Virus record (IMG/VR): IMGVR_UViG_3300036780_000056
Coordinates: 1 to 42,659 of that record
Reading direction: 5' to 3' (one strand)
Source of the DNA: a virus
DNA: 42,659 bases
The translations under genes and the position numbers were made by a program. The notes beneath the pieces are model-generated. The model saw only the letters and a list, made by a program, of their open reading frames with translations. It searched no databases and was not told the DNA's origin. How positions within the stretch are numbered: the first letter of the stretch is position 1; each line of letters begins with the position of its first letter. Below are positions 31,582 to 39,047 of this stretch, in pieces.

Positions 31582-32040
31582 ATGGCCGAAGAGGAGAAAA
31601 CCCAGGAGGAACTGAAAGAGCTTGAGAAGGAGATGCGCGATCGCTCGCATCAGCTCGCGGCCCTCTTGCAGAGCCACAGCGCCGAGCTGGCCGGCATTAA
31701 AGTGATCGCCGAAGGCATGATCGATGTGAGGGCGGCGGTGTATGGCGATATGAAGAGCGGCATCGATACCGGATTGCGGGGCACGGTGCAGCGGCTTTAC
31801 CAGGAAATCCGCGACATTGAGCTGCGACGGCAACAGGACCGCAAACGAGAGGATGAGCAATGGAGCCAGGTGATCGAGCAAAACCGAAAACAGAGCGACG
31901 ATATCAAACGCCTGAGCGGCTATGCCGAGCGCCGCGGCGGAGCTTTTGGATTGGTGCGCCAGATCGGTGAGACCATCACCGTGCTTTCCGTTGCCGGCGG
32001 ATTGATTCTGGCACTGGTGAAACTGGCGACCATGAGATGA
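31582..32040 (+). CDS. Coiled-coil protein with C-terminal membrane anchor (holin-like accessory)
   Basis: A 152-aa protein. The ATG at 31582 is used; a TTG at 31576 is the alternative. Residues 1-110 form a highly charged coiled coil (EEEKTQEELKELEKEMRDRS), and the end has one transmembrane helix (ITVLSVAGGLILALVKLA). This topology matches XhlA-like lysis-accessory proteins. It directly precedes the endolysin, so a role in lysis timing is likely. Confidence 0.6.
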   Translation: MAEEEKTQEELKELEKEMRDRSHQLAALLQSHSAELAGIKVIAEGMIDVRAAVYGDMKSGIDTGLRGTVQRLYQEIRDIELRRQQDRKREDEQWSQVIEQNRKQSDDIKRLSGYAERRGGAFGLVRQIGETITVLSVAGGLILALVKLATMR

Positions 32041-32047
32041 GGGGCTT

Positions 32048-32491
32048 ATGCATCTGAGTGAAACCGGACTGACACTACTGAAGCGATCGGAAGGATTTCG
32101 CGGATCCGTCTACCGGGATATTGCCGGCTTCAGAACCATCGGTTACGGCCACCGCCTGCTGCCCGGCGAAGTGTTTGCGAATGGCATCACCTTTGCGATC
32201 GGCGAAGAGCTCGTGGCAAAAGACGTCCTGATTGCAGAAGCCAACGTGAATCGGCTGGTCAAGGTCGAGCTCACCCAGGGGCAGTTTGATGCCCTGGTCG
32301 ATTTTGTCTTTAACCTCGGATCCGGACGCCTGGCGACGTCGACGCTACTCGCGGAGCTGAATGCCGGCAGATACGAGGCGGCGGCCCAGCAGCTGCTGGC
32401 TTGGGATCATGCGGGGAATGTGGAAGTGGCGGCGCTGAGGATCCGGCGCCATGCGGAATTCGAACTGTTCAATCAGGAGGAGGCAGCATAA
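32048..32491 (+). CDS. Endolysin, GH24 lysozyme
   Basis: A 147-aa protein of the T4/P22-type lysozyme family. The catalytic pattern E15-x8-D24-x5-T30 is complete in SEGFRGSVYRDIAGFRTIGY with GHRLLPGE following. Later GQFDALVDFVFNLGSGRLATST and RRHAEFELF match the family's second lobe. It hydrolyses the glycan chains of peptidoglycan at the end of infection. There is no signal peptide, so it depends on a holin. The stop shares a base with the start of the holin gene. Confidence 0.92.
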   Translation: MHLSETGLTLLKRSEGFRGSVYRDIAGFRTIGYGHRLLPGEVFANGITFAIGEELVAKDVLIAEANVNRLVKVELTQGQFDALVDFVFNLGSGRLATSTLLAELNAGRYEAAAQQLLAWDHAGNVEVAALRIRRHAEFELFNQEEAA

Positions 32492-32982
32492 TGGCAAGCG
32501 CAGTTACATCGGTTTTGAGCGGGATAACAGGAGCGGCGGTTTCGGCCAACCCCATCAGCGCGATCGCGGATCTGGGCAAGGATCTAATCGACAAATTCAT
32601 TCCCGATCCAGCCTTGAAGGCGCAGGCCCAGATGCATCTCCTGGACTCGCAGAACCAGATGGCGATGGCCCAGATCGATCAGCAAAACAAGGTGATTGCG
32701 GCGGCGGCGCAGAATGTCTCGAATGATCACTACATGATGGGGATGCGCGCCTTCTTCTGTTTCTCGATGACCCTGATGTACATCTGGAATTATGCGGGGT
32801 GCCGATTTGTGGGCCAGGCGCCGATCGATCTGCCCATGAGCATGCACGCGATGTTCGCCACGATCATGCTGGGCTTTGTGGGCATCCCGGCCGGCATCGA
32901 AATGGCCAAGCAGGTGGCCGGCATGCAGGGCGATTCTCAGGTCAGTGTGCTCGGCCTGGTCAAGGCGGGGAATAAGTCCTAG
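32491..32982 (+). CDS. Holin, 3TM (GTA-type) family
   Basis: A 163-aa protein whose start overlaps the endolysin stop (TAATG). IPDPALKAQAQMHLLDSQNQ then MAMAQIDQQNK is the family's helical segment. Two clear membrane helices follow (FFCFSMTLMYIWNYAGCRF, MFATIMLGFVGIPAGIEMA), with a possible weaker N-terminal one. It would open lesions in the inner membrane to release the endolysin. Confidence 0.75.
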   Translation: MASAVTSVLSGITGAAVSANPISAIADLGKDLIDKFIPDPALKAQAQMHLLDSQNQMAMAQIDQQNKVIAAAAQNVSNDHYMMGMRAFFCFSMTLMYIWNYAGCRFVGQAPIDLPMSMHAMFATIMLGFVGIPAGIEMAKQVAGMQGDSQVSVLGLVKAGNKS

Positions 32983-32997
32983 GAAAGGAGGGAAATC

Positions 32998-33165
32998 ATG
33001 CATTTCTGGATGTATGCGGTTGGATTTGTGGTTTATACCGTGCTCGTGTTCTGGGGCGGTACGAAGTATGGCACTAAGATGGACGCCGAAGCGAAGGCGG
33101 AATTAAACCAGCTGCGCCAACGCTGGACTAACACCATGGCGGCGGCCAAGGGAGCCACCAAGTAA
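32998..33165 (+). CDS. Small membrane protein in lysis cassette, 55 aa
   Basis: A very strong AAAGGAGGG lies 7 bases upstream. It has one membrane helix (FWMYAVGFVVYTVLVFWGG) then a charged helix (MDAEAKAELNQLRQRW). The topology (N-in, short helical tail) suits an antiholin or an inner-membrane spanin remnant. No Cys lipobox and no Pro-rich rod are seen, so it is not a typical spanin. Confidence 0.6.
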   Translation: MHFWMYAVGFVVYTVLVFWGGTKYGTKMDAEAKAELNQLRQRWTNTMAAAKGATK

Positions 33166-33205
33166 GGAGGTACAACGGAGCACGGCCAGAGCGAGACAGA
33201 GGATG

Positions 33206-33234
33206 CGGCGCCTTTCGGGGCGCCGTTTCTTTTT
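33206..33234 (+). terminator. Strong intrinsic terminator closing the late operon
   Basis: A perfect 7-bp stem, CGGCGCC / GGCGCCG (33206-33212 and 33219-33225), has a TTTCGG loop and is followed by TTTCTTTTT. This is the best terminator in the window and lies 40 bases after the last lysis gene. Confidence 0.85.
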
Positions 33235-33279
33235 CCGTCAGACTCTGAAGAGTTTCCTTCAGACTTTTACGATCGCGCT

Positions 33280-33307
33280 TTGCCGCTTGTGCCAGTTATG
33301 CTAACAT
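33280..33307 (+). promoter_or_regulatory. Possible promoter for the second rightward operon
   Basis: TTGCCG (33280-33285) and TAACAT (33302-33307) are 16 bases apart, placing the transcription start close to the ATG at 33315. No ribosome-binding site precedes that ATG, so the mRNA might be leaderless. The match to consensus is modest. Confidence 0.35.
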
Positions 33308-33314
33308 TGCCCAC

Positions 33315-33458
33315 ATGGCAAAGGACGGAATGCAGCAACTACGGATCCCGGCGATCGACTCGGCCGTGGTGAACAAGCTGAAGATGCAGGCTCTCCAACA
33401 AGGCAAATCCCTGCAGCAGCTGGTGATCGATCTGCTCGAAAAAGCAACCAGAAAGTGA
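33315..33458 (+). CDS. Small RHH (Arc/FitA-like) protein, 47 aa
   Basis: The protein MQQLRIPAIDSAVVNKLKMQ then ALQQGKSLQQLVIDLLEKAT shows the ribbon-helix-helix layout: a short strand LRIP, a first helix VVNKLKMQALQQGKS, and a second helix LQQLVIDLLEKA. This resembles FitA- and Arc-type repressors. It is the first gene after the terminator and probably regulates its own operon. No toxin gene neighbours it. Confidence 0.6.
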   Translation: MAKDGMQQLRIPAIDSAVVNKLKMQALQQGKSLQQLVIDLLEKATRK

Positions 33459-33467
33459 GTAAAGCGG

Positions 33468-33644
33468 ATGACCCAGGTCGCAACATTCAAGTTGAGATGT
33501 GTGGGCTGCCAAACCATTGAGCACCGGCCCGCGGCCGATTGCAGGGGTGAGGATCCACCGTTTTGCACTAAATGTTTCATGCCCATGGTGCTCCTGGAAG
33601 TGACGATCAAAGAACCGAAAAAAGGGAAGGCGAAAACGAAATGA
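33468..33644 (+). CDS. Zinc-ribbon protein, 58 aa
   Basis: Starts at 33468 with AAAGCGG upstream. LRCVGCQTIEHRPAADCRGE followed by FCTKCFMPM gives CxxC and CxxC (Cys11, 14, 33, 36), a complete zinc ribbon, then a Lys-rich tail KEPKKGKAKTK. It overlaps the next start by 4 bases. Function unknown; nucleic-acid binding is likely. Confidence 0.65.
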   Translation: MTQVATFKLRCVGCQTIEHRPAADCRGEDPPFCTKCFMPMVLLEVTIKEPKKGKAKTK

Positions 33645-34975
33645 AGATCCTGGAACTGGTAGCGGAGAATTTCAAAAAGATTCGTGTGGTGGAGATCCGG
33701 CCTGACGGCAATGTGGTGAAACTCACCGGCAAGAATGGCCAGGGCAAGAGCAGCGTACTTGATGCGCTGTGGTTTGTGTTGAAGGGCAAAGCAGCGCTGC
33801 CCAAGAGCGCGGTGCGCAAGGGCGCGGAGAAGCTGAGAGTGAAAGCCGACTTCGGCGAATTCACAGTGACTCGCACCTGCACCGATGGTGGCCTGCCAAC
33901 CATCAACATCGAGATGGCCAAAGGTAAGACGCGGGATACCACGCCCCAGGAATTTCTGGACAAGATTATCGGTACGCTCACCTTCGATCCGCTCGAATTT
34001 GTGCGCATGGATACCGATGCCAAGGTGGAGATGCTGCGCCAGGTCGCCGGCGTAGACTCCGAAGCGATCGAAAAACTGAATGCGGCGAACGAAACCGATT
34101 ACACCGCGCGCACCGACGTCAACCGCGAGGCCAGAGAACTAAAGGCCCAGATGAACGGCATGACAGTGATCGAAGGTTTGCCTAAAGCGAAGATCGATGA
34201 GCAGGCGATTTTGAAAAAGCTGAATGAAGCCGGCGACCTGAACCGCAAGGCGCAGGAAGTCTTCATCACCAAGGAACGGCTGGCCGCGAAAGCGGCATCA
34301 GCACAGAGAGCGATCGACGATAACGAAGCGTTGATTGCAGAGCAGGATGAAAGGGTTCGGAGCCTCGAGCAGCAGCTGGAGCAGCAGAAGAAAACCAGAA
34401 AGGCCGCGCAAGATGTGCGCAAATCTCTGGACATGTCCGCCGGCGAGGCTATCACCGCACATAAGAATGCACCCTCGGGCGAACCGATCGACGTCACCGC
34501 ACTCACCCAGGAGCTGCAGGCAGCGCAACGCACCAACCGGGCCATGGATGCGCGCACGCAGTACGACCTTTTGAAAGCGCGCCTGGAATCGAAGGAAGCC
34601 GAGAGCACCAAACTCACGCGGGCCATCGATGCGCGCGACGAGAAGAAACGGGACATGCTGGCCAACGCCAAGATCCCCGTGGATGGCCTGGTATTTGACG
34701 AGAGCAAGGTGCTCTACAAAGGCCTACCCCTCGAGAACCTGGGCGAGGGTGAGCAGATCCGGATCTCAACCGAGATCGGCATGGCAGCCAACCCCAAGTT
34801 GCGCGTGCTCTCGATCCGCCACGGCGAGGCCCTGGACGAGGACGGCTTGAAGATGCTGGCCAAGATGGCCAAGGAGCATGATTTCCAGATCTGGATGGCC
34901 AAGGTGGATTCGAGCGGCAAGGTGGGCATTGTGCTCGAAGACGGCATGGTGATCGCGCGCAACGGGGAGGAGTGA
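33641..34975 (+). CDS. Rad50/SbcC-like AAA ATPase
   Basis: A 444-aa protein. MKILELVAENFKKIRVVEIR is the N-terminal strand of SMC/RecF/Rad50 ATPases. Walker A is GKNGQGKSS (30-38). A coiled coil spans about 175-345. The C-terminal half-ATPase has the EGEQIRISTEIG signature-like segment and LRVLSIRHGEALDEDGLKML in the Walker B/D-loop position. The usual hhhhDE acidic pair is not visible; this variant is common in phage members of the family. They act in DNA recombination or repair, often with a RecT- or Cas4-like partner. None is seen here, nor SbcD/Mre11. It is coupled to the zinc-ribbon gene by ATGA. Confidence 0.8.
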   Translation: MKILELVAENFKKIRVVEIRPDGNVVKLTGKNGQGKSSVLDALWFVLKGKAALPKSAVRKGAEKLRVKADFGEFTVTRTCTDGGLPTINIEMAKGKTRDTTPQEFLDKIIGTLTFDPLEFVRMDTDAKVEMLRQVAGVDSEAIEKLNAANETDYTARTDVNREARELKAQMNGMTVIEGLPKAKIDEQAILKKLNEAGDLNRKAQEVFITKERLAAKAASAQRAIDDNEALIAEQDERVRSLEQQLEQQKKTRKAAQDVRKSLDMSAGEAITAHKNAPSGEPIDVTALTQELQAAQRTNRAMDARTQYDLLKARLESKEAESTKLTRAIDARDEKKRDMLANAKIPVDGLVFDESKVLYKGLPLENLGEGEQIRISTEIGMAANPKLRVLSIRHGEALDEDGLKMLAKMAKEHDFQIWMAKVDSSGKVGIVLEDGMVIARNGEE

Positions 34976-35195
34976 TGTTCAAAGTAAGTGAGGATGGCAC
35001 CAGCGTTCAACTGAATCTCACCTTGACGCGGGAGGAGTGGGACGCCCTGGTGATGATGGCCGGCATGGCAACTGGATCCGCATGCAGGAACGGCATGGAG
35101 AAGCTGGCCTATATAACTTTCTCGCGATCGCCAACAAGCTCAATGAGGGCAATCCAGGATGGAAGCCCTACGACATTCCGAAAGCGGGGGACTGA
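34975..35195 (+). pseudogene. Small conserved phage protein with a -1 frame break
   Basis: The ATG at 34975 overlaps the upstream stop and reads MFKVSEDGTSVQLNLTLTRE, EWDALVMMAGMATGSA. In the same frame the reading continues into uncharacteristic sequence to 35232. In the -1 frame, from about 35082, the text MQERHGEAGLYNFLAIANKL, NEGNPGWKPYDIPKAGD runs to a stop at 35195 that is shared with the next gene's ATG. The two halves together resemble one about 70-aa family ending LANxINEGNPxWxPYEIP. So there is a frameshift near 35075-35084, or programmed shifting, or two overlapping genes. A stop in the -1 frame at 35051 limits how early the shift can be. Confidence 0.6.
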
Positions 35196-35518
35196 TGCAC
35201 ACAAAACCGCCATGGGAAGTAGTGAAATTTAGCGCGCCATTGGGCGGTTGGAGCGGCGCGCGCTTCGTGGTAAGAGCGCCCGATGCTCCTGGAGGCATCG
35301 CGCTCATTATCGGCGGCCTTGGGGAAGCGGAGGAAGGCGCCAATGCTCAGGCAATCGCCAAAGCCGGCATGCTGGCCAGGCCGGCCATGGGGGCGGCCCT
35401 GCGCTCGATCGTGTTGGATTACGCCCGATTCAGCGATCACGTTGAGACTTGGGAGGATGTTTTAACCGAAGACAAGATAACCATTGAAGAAGTTTTGGCG
35501 TTCGTCTTGGAACTGTGA
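35195..35518 (+). CDS. Small unknown protein, 107 aa
   Basis: The ATG at 35195 shares its A with the stop of the -1 frame upstream (TGATG), a sign of coupling. WEVVKFSAPLGGWSGARFVV then RAPDAPGGIALIIGGLGEAE is beta-rich; the C-terminal half is helical (LARPAMGAALRSIVLDYARF). No known family. It belongs to the early-type operon of DNA-metabolism genes. Confidence 0.65.
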   Translation: MHTKPPWEVVKFSAPLGGWSGARFVVRAPDAPGGIALIIGGLGEAEEGANAQAIAKAGMLARPAMGAALRSIVLDYARFSDHVETWEDVLTEDKITIEEVLAFVLEL

Positions 35519-35530
35519 AGGAGAGTTGCG

Positions 35531-35734
35531 ATGCGTACTCCGGAGATGATCTTGCTGTTGCGCGTGGAGGGGCTGCCGGGATTGAGCGGCAAGCTCGAGT
35601 TTGAGGAGCGCCACCGGGCCGAGCAGCTGAGCGAACTAGATACCCATAACCTGGCCTGGACACTGGTGGAGCGGGAGCGCCAGCTGGCCACCGCCCTGGC
35701 GGAGCTCGAGAAAGGAACCAATGCGAAAGTTTGA
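35531..35734 (+). CDS. Small helical protein, 67 aa
   Basis: GGAGAG lies about 5 bases before the start. MRTPEMILLLRVEGLPGLSG is followed by a charged helix (LEFEERHRAEQLSELDTHNL, VERERQLATALAELEKG). It overlaps the next small gene by 14 bases. Function unknown. Confidence 0.55.
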   Translation: MRTPEMILLLRVEGLPGLSGKLEFEERHRAEQLSELDTHNLAWTLVERERQLATALAELEKGTNAKV

Positions 35735-35891
35735 TGTAGTGATCTGGGGCACTATACCTGATTGCTTGGAGATCGAAGCTGCGGATAAGAATGAAGCGAT
35801 AGAGAAGGCTATCCAGGAGGTCCTGGAAAAGTTGAGCTTCGATGCGAGGCCCACGAAAAAGGGCGCGCCATGGACGGGGAAGGGGTCATAA
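35721..35891 (+). CDS. Small protein, 56 aa
   Basis: AAAGGAACC lies 6 bases upstream of the ATG at 35721, inside the preceding gene. Sequence MRKFDVVIWGTIPDCLEIEA then ADKNEAIEKAIQEVLEKL is a beta strand plus helices with a basic tail. The stop shares a base with the next start (TAATG). Function unknown, but ribosome-binding site and coupling support expression. Confidence 0.5.
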   Translation: MRKFDVVIWGTIPDCLEIEAADKNEAIEKAIQEVLEKLSFDARPTKKGAPWTGKGS

Positions 35892-36505
35892 TGCCAGCTC
35901 ACAAAACGATTGATGTAACCGAAGAGACGAAACTGCGCTGGCCGGACGGCATTGATCGGACGCGCATCAAGGACCGCAAACGGCAACCGGCATGGAAGCA
36001 AAGCCGCACAGAATACTTCAAGGCGCTAGTGGAGGAGTTGGGGCGCATGAAAGCAGCTTCCATTCTCATCAGCCGCCACGAAAGCGAGCAGCTGGATCCT
36101 GGAGTGGCAGTGTGGTTTTCACTGAAGACGGAAGACTTTTCCTGGCAGCAGATTTTAGGCCTCGATAACCCGGCGCCCACGATGGCTGAGATTGATGAGG
36201 TATTTCGCGATCGCGCGCGCAAATGTCACCCCGACTCACCAGACGGCGGGGATCCGGCTCTATTCAAAAAACTGAACGAAGCGCGCATTCAAGCCAAAGC
36301 CTGGATTACGGGGACACATGGCCACCGCCACGAATATGTAATGGCTATTGACCAGTACAACGAGGCACGGCTGAATATGCAGGCGCTGAAACTGGCGTTC
36401 ACCTATATCCGCGGCCTTCAGCGAGTTGGAGCGCCGGCGATTCTTTCGCAGACCCTGGGCGCATTTCGCGCGAAGTTGACGGCCGCCAGCGGAGGCGCCG
36501 CATGA
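35891..36505 (+). CDS. J-domain (DnaJ-like) phage protein
   Basis: A 204-aa protein starting at the ATG at 35891, with GGGAAGGGG just upstream; an ATG at 35870 is an alternative. Residues about 83-138 form a J-domain: FSWQQILGLDNPAPTMAEID, a helix EVFRDRARKC, then the HPD motif (113-115, CHPDSPDGGDPALFKKLNEA). J-domains recruit and stimulate DnaK; the phage protein could steer host DnaK onto a replication complex, as lambda uses DnaJ/DnaK. The N-terminal half is basic. It is coupled by overlap to the winged-helix gene and lies three genes before the helicase loader cluster. Confidence 0.75.
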   Translation: MPAHKTIDVTEETKLRWPDGIDRTRIKDRKRQPAWKQSRTEYFKALVEELGRMKAASILISRHESEQLDPGVAVWFSLKTEDFSWQQILGLDNPAPTMAEIDEVFRDRARKCHPDSPDGGDPALFKKLNEARIQAKAWITGTHGHRHEYVMAIDQYNEARLNMQALKLAFTYIRGLQRVGAPAILSQTLGAFRAKLTAASGGAA

Positions 36506-36978
36506 GCCTTTCTATCTTGAATGCGATGCCGGATGCGCAGGCCCAAATGCGCTCGCTGCAGCAGGAACTGGCGAACCGCAACGAGCAATTAAGAGACCTC
36601 GAGAAACAGCTGCGCGATGAGCGCAAGAAAACTCACGCTCTCGAGGTTGGCGTTGCACAATTGCGCCAAGTGCTTGAGCCATTGTTCCGCGGCCTGCAGA
36701 TGGTTTTTGGCGAGATTGACGCGTTAGATATTGAAGCCAGGCAAAGCCACCCGCAGGCGCAAAAATCTAGCGCAGCCTGGGAGAGCTGGAAACAAAGGCT
36801 GGGCGGGCAGACGGCGAAGGCAATCGATGCGCTCCTGCTGCATGGTTCGCTGACTCAAACGCAATTGCGGATCCACATCGGCTGCGCGCGAGGCAGTGTG
36901 CCGGGGATCGTCTACCAGCTCAACAAAGCCGGACTTATCAACAAAGACGGGAATCAAATTTCGCTGAAGGATATTTGA
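36502..36978 (+). CDS. Coiled-coil plus winged-helix protein
   Basis: A 158-aa protein whose start overlaps the J-domain stop by 4 bases. Residues 10-75 form a coiled coil (SLQQELANRNEQLRDLEKQL). Residues about 108-157 form a winged helix: GQTAKAIDALLLHGSLTQTQ, LRIHIGCARGSVPGIVYQLN, KAGLINKDGNQISLKD. The helix pair and LINKDGNQISL wing are typical. A DNA-binding role in replication initiation or transcription control is likely; target unknown. Confidence 0.7.
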   Translation: MSLSILNAMPDAQAQMRSLQQELANRNEQLRDLEKQLRDERKKTHALEVGVAQLRQVLEPLFRGLQMVFGEIDALDIEARQSHPQAQKSSAAWESWKQRLGGQTAKAIDALLLHGSLTQTQLRIHIGCARGSVPGIVYQLNKAGLINKDGNQISLKDI

Positions 36979-36979
36979 T

Positions 36980-37252
36980 TTGGAGAAATGCTTCATCATT
37001 TGCGGAACTATATCGCTGCTCAATGCGGAGCTGGCTTGGTGTGACCAGTGTCACATCTCAATCTGGCCCACAAAAGGAACCGCGAAGGCGGCGCGGCTAG
37101 AGGGCGCGCTATTAATTTGCCCAGATTGTGTTGGGAAGTTGGCGCCTCAAAAATTTGGCGGTTGGATACACCATGGGATCCGCATGCCCGAGGCCACCAT
37201 GGAACAAGTAATAGAACTTTTAGAACGAGATCTGAGGAGATTTCGATGCTGA
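36980..37252 (+). CDS. Zinc-ribbon protein, 90 aa
   Basis: A TTG start at 36980 is inferred, as no good in-frame ATG exists before the Cys motifs. CDQCHISIWPTKGT and LICPDCVGKLAP supply two CxxC pairs, with HH and a helical C-terminus TMEQVIELLERDLRRF. It overlaps the next gene by 7 bases. Function unknown. Confidence 0.55.
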   Translation: MEKCFIICGTISLLNAELAWCDQCHISIWPTKGTAKAARLEGALLICPDCVGKLAPQKFGGWIHHGIRMPEATMEQVIELLERDLRRFRC

Positions 37253-37587
37253 AAAATCTTTGGAAGAAACTCAAGCTCTTCTTTGTAGGCGCGGATCCAG
37301 AGTCGAAACCGCAATGCGATTACCAACTACCGCCAGGTGTCCTGATGGGGCCTGGCCAGGAAGATCAGTTATTCGTGATCCGCCTTGCTGATCTGAGCTA
37401 TTACGCCGGTCCCAGTCCGGTATCCGGCCAGATCGAGCGGACGCCCCGGCCCCAGGATGCAGCATTGTTTAACACGCGCTGGGCTGCACTCCAGGCCGCT
37501 ACTGCCGGGGTCGTGTTCGCGCATGCGGCTATTGTGCCAATCGCGGGGATAATCAGACCCGGCAACGCCGCCGCGAAGGCGAACTGA
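37246..37587 (+). CDS. Unknown protein, 113 aa
   Basis: The ATG at 37246 has GAGGAG 7 bases upstream; the frame extends further upstream but without a ribosome-binding site. MLKNLWKKLKLFFVGADPES is an amphipathic start, then mixed beta; the end ATAGVVFAHAAIVPIAGIIR is weakly hydrophobic. No family recognised. Confidence 0.6.
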   Translation: MLKNLWKKLKLFFVGADPESKPQCDYQLPPGVLMGPGQEDQLFVIRLADLSYYAGPSPVSGQIERTPRPQDAALFNTRWAALQAATAGVVFAHAAIVPIAGIIRPGNAAAKAN

Positions 37588-37590
37588 GCC

Positions 37591-37782
37591 ATGCCCAGAG
37601 GCGTGCACAATTCACATCGCGGGGCCCCGCCCTCGGCTAACAGTGCGCTGGCAAAAAAGCTAGGCCTCAAGCTCAAGCAAATTCAATGCCTGGGCGGAGC
37701 GGCTCAGCTGGGAAAAATGAATCCAGATGCCCTGAAGATCCTCGTCAACGAAACCAGACGGCGGTCGCGCCCGAAACCATGA
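37591..37782 (+). CDS. Small basic protein, 63 aa
   Basis: MPRGVHNSHRGAPPSANSAL is followed by AKKLGLKLKQIQCLGGAAQL and a basic C-terminus (NETRRRSRPKP). It is coupled to the helicase-loader gene by an ATGA overlap, so may be a small partner of it. Function unknown. Confidence 0.5.
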   Translation: MPRGVHNSHRGAPPSANSALAKKLGLKLKQIQCLGGAAQLGKMNPDALKILVNETRRRSRPKP

Positions 37783-38522
37783 CGGCATGCGCGGAATGCG
37801 GAGGCATCGGCCTGGTGCCGCGCCTGGTCGACGGAGTGCGCTGCTCGGCGCCCTGCAGGTGCCAGACATCGCAGCGGTATAAGGCGATGATTGCGCGATC
37901 GCGGATCCCGGCCGGCTACCTCGAGGCCAGCTTTCAGAATTTCAAAAAGACGGAAACCACTACTAAGGCGATGATGACGAGCCTGCAGTTTGTGCGCGAG
38001 TTTGTACCCGGTTTGGCTGCCAATCCGCGGACACTTGGCCTGATGCTTACAGGCAGTGTGGGAGTAGGCAAGACGCACCTGGCCGCGGCGGCGCTACGCC
38101 AACTGATTGAGGAGAAGGGAATCTACGGCCGCTTTGTCGACGTGCGCGAGCTCCTGGATCGATTGCGATCGAGCTATGGAGATGATGCCAAGGAAAGCCA
38201 GGCTCAGATTCTGGCCCCGCTTTTAAATGCAGACCTGGTGGTGATTGACGAGCTGGGCGCGGCTCGGCCGAGCGATTGGGTGTTTGAGACCATCGAGCTA
38301 CTGATCGGAGGACTATACAACCGTATAGTGCCCGTGATCGTAACCACCAACCTGGCCAATTTGCCGGCAGGCGGAAATGTAACAAATGTACAAAATGAGT
38401 ACGCGCGCGCCACACGTCAGGAGACGCTGGGCGATCGCATCGGGATGCGCATGTGGAGCCGGCTGCAGGAGATGTGCGTGAGTGTCGACATGACGGGACC
38501 GGACTGGAGAATGAAACGATGA
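37779..38522 (+). CDS. dnaC: DnaC/IstB-like AAA+ helicase loader
   Basis: A 247-aa protein. The N-terminus has CAECGG, RCSAPCRC, a zinc-binding pattern shared with DnaC-type loaders. The AAA+ core has Walker A GSVGVGKTH (92-100), Walker B ADLVVIDELGA (151-161), a sensor-1 segment VPVIVTTNLANL (185-196) and the Arg-rich end RATRQETLGDRIGMRMWSRL. DnaC-like proteins load replicative helicase onto the origin. No DnaB-like helicase is visible, so it probably recruits the host's. The start overlaps the upstream gene by 4 bases, and the stop overlaps the downstream gene likewise. Confidence 0.85.
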   Translation: MTACAECGGIGLVPRLVDGVRCSAPCRCQTSQRYKAMIARSRIPAGYLEASFQNFKKTETTTKAMMTSLQFVREFVPGLAANPRTLGLMLTGSVGVGKTHLAAAALRQLIEEKGIYGRFVDVRELLDRLRSSYGDDAKESQAQILAPLLNADLVVIDELGAARPSDWVFETIELLIGGLYNRIVPVIVTTNLANLPAGGNVTNVQNEYARATRQETLGDRIGMRMWSRLQEMCVSVDMTGPDWRMKR

Positions 38523-38854
38523 TTTGTGGAATATTCAATTTACCGGAAGAGAAGCGCACCCTGATTGTGGTGGTGATCGAACCGGACAACCTGGGACGGA
38601 TGCAGAAGGCGGATCCGATCTCGCTCGAATCTCTGAAAGCCGGCGGAGCGCTGGCGCCTCCGATGTTTCCCTTCAATACCTCTCTGCTAATCGCATACGA
38701 AGAGGACCACAGCAAGCTGGTGGCCCTGGCTCAGAGTAATGTTGTCGAGTTCATCCGCTATCTTGAGCGCGGCCGAAAGTGGATGGAGGGAGTGGACGGC
38801 ACAAAGCACAACATACCGATCGCCGGCAAGTGTGCAGAGCGAAGGGACGATTAG
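38519..38854 (+). CDS. Unknown protein, 111 aa
   Basis: The ATG overlaps the loader's stop (ATGA). MICGIFNLPEEKRTLIVVVI, EPDNLGRMQKADPISLESLK and FNTSLLIAYEEDHSKLVALA are alternating strands and helices; no motif or membrane segment is seen. Because it is coupled to the loader it might act with it. No family recognised. Confidence 0.6.
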   Translation: MICGIFNLPEEKRTLIVVVIEPDNLGRMQKADPISLESLKAGGALAPPMFPFNTSLLIAYEEDHSKLVALAQSNVVEFIRYLERGRKWMEGVDGTKHNIPIAGKCAERRDD

Positions 38855-38856
38855 CG

Positions 38857-38994
38857 ATGTACTGGAAGAGGATCGACGCGCGGACGCTCGCAGCCATCCT
38901 GCACTGTAAGGCGATTTTCATCGAATTTGCCGCAGGCCGTTTCTCGCGCGAGAGTGACCAACGGCTCCGCTGGCTTTTTGAAAACACACCGTAA
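38857..38994 (+). CDS. Small protein, 45 aa
   Basis: The ATG at 38857 follows the previous stop by 2 bases with AAGGGACGA upstream. MYWKRIDARTLAAILHCKAI is followed by FIEFAAGRFSRESDQRLRWL. Mostly helical, basic; it is the last gene of the rightward operon and ends 22 bases before the hairpin terminator. Confidence 0.5.
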   Translation: MYWKRIDARTLAAILHCKAIFIEFAAGRFSRESDQRLRWLFENTP

Positions 38995-39016
38995 TAGCTT
39001 CTGTATATACAGCAGA

Positions 39017-39047
39017 AAGGCCGGCTGCCCTGATGGGTGCCGGCCTT
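39017..39047 (+). terminator. Hairpin terminator ending the rightward operon
   Basis: AAGGCCGGC (39017-39025) and GCCGGCCTT (39039-39047) form a perfect 9-bp stem with an inner CCC/GGG pair. The U-run is weak (GATGTTT follows), but position right after the last rightward gene supports termination. Confidence 0.7.
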
